Shown: piece after piece, positions 60,445 through 64,000 of the stretch | How positions within the stretch are numbered: the first letter of the stretch is position 1 | Layout: each line of letters opens with the position of its first letter | NCBI GenBank assembly: GCA_937991645.1 | Contig: CALKPL010000038.1 | Coordinates: 62,001-126,000 of the forward strand | Direction of reading: 5' to 3' | DNA: 64,000 nt | DNA from: UMGS1783 sp900555065 | GTDB taxonomy: Bacteria; Bacillota; Clostridia; Oscillospirales; UMGS1783 | Notes under the pieces: generated by a model | The model's database searches: none | Told to the model about the DNA's origin: nothing | Seen by the model: the letters and a program-made list of their open reading frames with translations, nothing else | Program-made: the position numbers and the translations under genes

Positions 60445-62621
60445 CTGCCGGTGTCGCCGGAAGGATCCTGCTGACCCTGCGAATCGGATGAATCGGTCGG
60501 ATCAGTCGAATCGGTTGGCTCTCCGGTTCCCGCTGCAGGGATGGCTTCAGTCTGCACATATTCACAGACTGCACAGCCGCGCTCTCTGGAACCCGCTTCA
60601 GTCTCGGTGGCCTCTTTGGTTACTTTCCAATCGCCGTAGGTATGGTTTGCCACATTCAGCTTTTCACCGCAGGAGCATTCCTTCCAGTGCTCGGTTTCGT
60701 CATATTTCCACGTTTCATCATGGATGCCGTGCTCATGCCCGATCTCCGGGATGATTTCAACCTGCACATATTCACAGACCGTACAGCCGCGCTCTCTGGA
60801 ACCCACTTCGGTTTCAGTGGCCTCTTTGGTTACTTTCCAATCGCCGTAGATATGGTTTGCCACATTCAGCTTTTCACCGCAGGAGCATTCCTGCCAGTGC
60901 TGGGTTTTGTCATATTTCCATGTTTCGTCATGGATGCCATGCTCATGTTCAAGCATCGGAATGGTTTCGGTCTGAACATGGTCGCAGACCGTGCAGTCAC
61001 GTGCTTTGGAGCCTTCTTCGGTCTCGGTGGCCGGCTTCGTCACTCTCCATTCGCCGTAGGCATGGTTTGCCACATTCAGCTTTTCACCGCAGGAGCATTC
61101 CTGCCAGTGCTGGGTTTTGTCATATTTCCATGTTTCGTCATGGATGCCATGCTCATGTTCAAGCATCGGAATGGTTTCGGTCTGAACATGGTCGCAGACC
61201 GTGCAGTCACGTGCTTTGGAGCCTTCTTCGGTCTCGGTGGCCGGCTTCGTCACGCTCCATTCGCCGTAGGCATGGTTTGCCACATTCAGCTTTTCACCAC
61301 AGGAACACTCCTTCCAGTGATTAGTATCATCATATTTCCATGTTTCGTCATGGATGCCATGCTCATGTTCAAGCATCGGAATGGTTTCGGTCTGAACATG
61401 GTCGCAGACCGTGCAGTCACGTGCTTTGGAGCCTTCTTCGGTCTCGGTGGCCGGCTTCGTCACGCTCCATTCGCCGTAGGCATGGTTTGCCACATTCAGC
61501 TTTTCACCACAGGAACACTCCTTCCAGTGATTAGTATCATCATATTTCCATGTTTCGTCATGGATGCCATGCTCATGTTCAAGCATCGGAATGGTTTCGG
61601 TCTGCACATAGTCGCAGACCGTGCAGTCACGCTCTCTGGAACCTTCTTCGGTCTCGGTGGCCTCTTTGGTTACTCTCCAATCGCCGTAGATATGGTTTGC
61701 CACATTCAGCTTTTCACCACAGGAACACTCCTGCCAGTGCTCGGTATCGTTATATTTCCATGTTTCGTCATGGATGCTGTGTTCATGAACCGGAATCGTC
61801 TCTTCCTGCTTATATTTGCAGATGGAGCAGGTACGTTCTCTGGAACCTGTTTCGGTTGTGGTAGGCTCCTTTGTTATCGTCCAATCATCGAAAGTATGGT
61901 CGGCTACAGTATCTTGATTAACTTCTTTGCAGTAGTAGCATTCCTTCCAGTGTGTAGTCGAACCGCTACTCCAGTCGTCGGTATAGTAATGTTGGTGTTC
62001 CCTGTATCTATCAATCTGCTCATAGCCGCAGGTAAGGCACCGCCTTTCACATACGTCATACTTCGTATTTACATCATAATAGATCAGCTCCCATTCGCCG
62101 AAGTTATGGGGGCTCTCTTCAGATTTCTCTCCGCAGCTGCATTCTTTCCAATGCTGGGTTCCATTATTTTTCCAGCCGCCGAAGCTGTGTTCATGGGGGG
62201 GAGTAGGCCCCTCTCCGCCGCCGGTATTGCCGCCGATTGCCCAGTCGCCCCAGGCGTCTCTCTTCCATACGGTATAAGAGCCGTCCGGATCGCCGGTAAG
62301 GTAAATCTGTCTGGCCCGTACTTTAAGCGTATACGCATCCTTCGACTGAGTGATATTCTTCGAATCGAAAAATACCCACCTGTCTATCTCAACGCTTTCT
62401 GTCTGGAGTACCTGGCCGTTCAGTACCAGCTGCGCCTCATACTCAAGATACGTGCTGCCTGATGCGTTGGCAGGTTTATCCCACATTACCTGGTTTCCAT
62501 ATCCCGACCAGCGGGGATTTTCCGGCACATATTGCCCCGCAGCAAACACTGTCGCCGGCAGTATTCCTACCACCATGCATAAGGACAGCAGCAGCGCCAG
62601 CAAACTCTTTTTTCGAAGCAT
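60327..62621 (-). CDS. Sortase-anchored protein with six 70-residue Cys/His repeats
   Basis: 764 residues from ATG 62621 (AAAGGAG 9 nt away; ATG 62627 is too close to it). Signal peptide; an N-terminal domain shared with the 63875 gene (NPRWSGYGNQVMWDKP); then seven to nine CSCGEK/HW modules. Six of these are 70-residue tandem repeats (HIHDETWKYxxTxHWxECSCGEKL, CTVCDxVQTETIP). Each carries Cys and His pairs that could hold a metal. A short stalk and SPQTGDGSD plus helix and KKAAAGK end. The central repeats are near-identical. Confidence 0.85.
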   Translation of the reverse strand: MLRKKSLLALLLSLCMVVGILPATVFAAGQYVPENPRWSGYGNQVMWDKPANASGSTYLEYEAQLVLNGQVLQTESVEIDRWVFFDSKNITQSKDAYTLKVRARQIYLTGDPDGSYTVWKRDAWGDWAIGGNTGGGEGPTPPHEHSFGGWKNNGTQHWKECSCGEKSEESPHNFGEWELIYYDVNTKYDVCERRCLTCGYEQIDRYREHQHYYTDDWSSGSTTHWKECYYCKEVNQDTVADHTFDDWTITKEPTTTETGSRERTCSICKYKQEETIPVHEHSIHDETWKYNDTEHWQECSCGEKLNVANHIYGDWRVTKEATETEEGSRERDCTVCDYVQTETIPMLEHEHGIHDETWKYDDTNHWKECSCGEKLNVANHAYGEWSVTKPATETEEGSKARDCTVCDHVQTETIPMLEHEHGIHDETWKYDDTNHWKECSCGEKLNVANHAYGEWSVTKPATETEEGSKARDCTVCDHVQTETIPMLEHEHGIHDETWKYDKTQHWQECSCGEKLNVANHAYGEWRVTKPATETEEGSKARDCTVCDHVQTETIPMLEHEHGIHDETWKYDKTQHWQECSCGEKLNVANHIYGDWKVTKEATETEVGSRERGCTVCEYVQVEIIPEIGHEHGIHDETWKYDETEHWKECSCGEKLNVANHTYGDWKVTKEATETEAGSRERGCAVCEYVQTEAIPAAGTGEPTDSTDPTDSSDSQGQQDPSGDTGSPQTGDGSDMALWIGLMMASCGGVLGMLFYRRKKAAAGK
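60560..61790 (-). repeat. Six tandem 210-bp in-frame repeats
   Basis: Period 210 bp within the anchored-protein gene, with copies beginning near 61770, 61560, 61350, 61140, 60930 and 60720. The copies near 60930-61560 are almost identical in DNA. No spacer and protein-coding, so this is not a CRISPR. Confidence 0.85.
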
Positions 62622-62647
62622 CTTCATTCTCTCCTTTACAAGTAGAA

Positions 62648-63875
62648 TCAGTTTTTGGTATCTCCGCCGTCCGGTTCGGACGGATCCTTTCCTCCGGCTG
62701 GCGGGTTATCCTGTGCCTTCCGCTTTTTCCTGTATAAGAATACAAGCAGCAGCGCCAGCAGGACAGCCGCCGGTATCGCGGCCAACAGAACGATGTAGAC
62801 GGCGTTTCCATCCTTTTCGTCTCCCGGCAACGGGGCGGGTTGGATGATTGCAGAAACGGAGAAGGGGGTATCGGAACCGAGTACGGCATACCGGCCCGGG
62901 CCGCCGGCTTCAAAGACCAGGCTGCCGTCTTCGGCCTTTGCCTCTATGCGCTCCGGCTCGCCGTCCACCCGCACCGCCTGGTAATGGGCGTAGCCCTCCA
63001 GATGGCTGTTCATCGGGATGCGCACCGTCATGGCGCTGTCTTTGATTTCCACCGGCTCCCCGTTCTGGCGGATGCTGATCTCATACACCGACAGCAGGCC
63101 GTCCAGCGCTTCTTTCAGCTCCGGCTTCTCTTCAAGCAGGCTCTCCGCCTCCATGACGCCGGCGTACAGCTCCACACCCTCCGGAACCGCTTCGGACAGG
63201 GAGACGGAAACGCCGGTATTTTCATCGGTCAGCTCCGCGATGCCTTCGCCGCCGGAATCCTGCCCGTTATCCGTGGTTTCCCCGGTGGCTGACGTCTGCG
63301 CGGCGTCCCTTGTCTCGGCGTAGCCGCAGACGGTGCAGATGCGGCTCTCTGTATTGCCATCCGCCGTCCATGCGCCGAAGCTGTGATCCGCCGCATCCTT
63401 TTTGTCGCCGCAGGAGCACGCCTGCCAGTGCTGTGCCGCGTCGTGCTTTTGGGTATAGCTGTGCTCATGGGGCGGTTCGGCTTCTCCGACGTCCGCCACC
63501 ATATACTGGCCGTCCGGGTCGCCCACGATCATGATCCATCTGGCACGCACCCGTATGGTGTACTCCTCCTGCGGCCGCGTCACCACATCGTTTGTGAAAA
63601 ACAAATAGGTGTCGATTTCCACTGCCTTGGACTCGACCACATCGTCGCCCAGCAGCAGCTGTGCCTCGTATTCAAAGCTATCGCCGGAGGCCGCTCCTGC
63701 CGGCCGGCCCCACTGCACCTGGTTTTGGTAGCCCGACCAGCGGGGGTTCCCTGGCACATATTCCCCCGCCGCCGAAACGGACAGGGGAAGGGCCGCGATC
63801 ATCAGGCATACCGCCAGCAGCATACTGAAAAGCCATGCGCCTTTTTGCCGCCCCGGCGGTTTTTTCCCTGCGCAT
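62648..63875 (-). CDS. Secreted repeat-type protein with frameshift after the start codon
   Basis: The best start is ATG 63875 with AGGGAGGAG 7 nt upstream, but it opens a short dead frame. Removing one base from the GGG/A6 run (63860-63868) links MRR to KKPPGRQKGAWLFSMLLAVCLM, a perfect signal peptide. The main frame continues for about 400 residues: an NPRWSGYQNQVQW domain shared with the upstream paralogue, one HWQACSCGD/ICTVCGYAE module, and a beta-rich domain (about 270-400). A membrane helix with RKKRKAQD tail and a Pro/Gly/Asp end follow; there is no PxTG. The shift could be a real mutation, slippage or a sequencing error. Confidence 0.75.
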
Positions 63876-63891
63876 ACGCAATCTCCTCCCT

Positions 63892-64000
63892 TTATCGCAC
63901 CGGAGCGCCCTGCGAGGAAAGCGGTGCTCCGCATGCTCCGCAGAAGCGGCTTCCGGGCGGTATCTCCGCCCCGCACTGGGGGCATTTGTTTTCCAGCTTC
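63892..64000 (-). CDS. Zinc-ribbon protein, C-terminal end only
   Basis: The visible end reads KCPQCGAEIPPGSRFCGACG, a four-Cys zinc ribbon, and stops at 63892-63894. It lies 16 nt before the start of the frameshifted gene, so they are probably cotranscribed. The rest is outside the window. Confidence 0.7.
   Translation of the reverse strand, partial: KLENKCPQCGAEIPPGSRFCGACGAPLSSQGAPVR

Noticed and set aside
60560..61790. Regular repeats as a CRISPR array
   Set aside because: Period is 210 bp with no unique spacers, in frame within a coding gene.
60642..62462. 606-codon plus-strand frame with repeated hydrophobic units
   Set aside because: Antisense of the 210-bp coding repeats; the minus strand has signal peptide, Cys/His motifs and sorting signal.

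Overview
The window looks like the chromosome of an anaerobic, gut-type low-GC-phylum Firmicute (class Clostridia); I do not name a species. The evidence is the rpmH-rnpA-yidD-yidC-jag block typical of Firmicutes, Gram-positive Shine-Dalgarno sites, glycyl-radical metabolism, a MurT/GatD-type pair, several wall-anchored proteins with PxTG-like sorting signals, and PcfJ-type mobile-element genes.

Layout. (1) 1-3306: partial coaX, then rpmH, rnpA, yidD, yidC and jag ending in a strong terminator. (2) 3747-7774: a thioredoxin-like gene, a glycyl-radical-enzyme activase, and a glycyl radical enzyme whose N-terminus is a complete AraC-type DNA-binding domain. (3) 7912-11243: response regulator, histidine kinase and a secreted four-repeat PepSY protein in one minus-strand operon. 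(4) 11692-14870: a beta-helix-like surface protein, then about 1 kb of hairpin-rich repeats ending at tRNA-Val(CAC). (5) 15012-25506: housekeeping and metabolism, GC-rich: DUF554 protein, zinc-ribbon membrane protein, a MurT/GatD-like pair that seems to lack the glutaminase triad, MATE transporter, AsnRS, APC permease, and a sugar operon (D-lyxose-isomerase-like cupin, class II aldolase, DUF4432 epimerase-like).

(6) About 25.6-56.6 kb is a composite, visibly more AT-rich accessory island. It starts with a tyrosine recombinase whose module appears to have truncated a neighbouring gene. It carries pcfJ, a SLOG gene with divergent HTH regulator, DUF3560, YodL-like and DUF6788-like genes, a 1395-residue anchored nucleotidase, PIN-PhoH, flavodoxin and membrane genes, HU and an AAA_14/DUF4143 ATPase. 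Between these lie many relics: an EssC (type VII secretion) fragment, an RpiR fragment, a CPBP fragment, a frameshifted AP2 gene and a flavin-reductase fragment. I see no relaxase, coupling protein or type IV secretion genes, so this is a decayed or cargo-only region.

(7) 56.6-64 kb is a minus-strand tandem family of secreted, mostly sortase-anchored proteins grown by duplication. One member has ATT where its paralogue has ATG, one carries six 210-bp internal repeats, and one has a frameshift just after its start codon.

The two observations I rate highest are the AraC-glycyl-radical-enzyme fusion (5120-7774) and the MurT/GatD-like pair with all three amidotransferase triad positions replaced (16355-18459).
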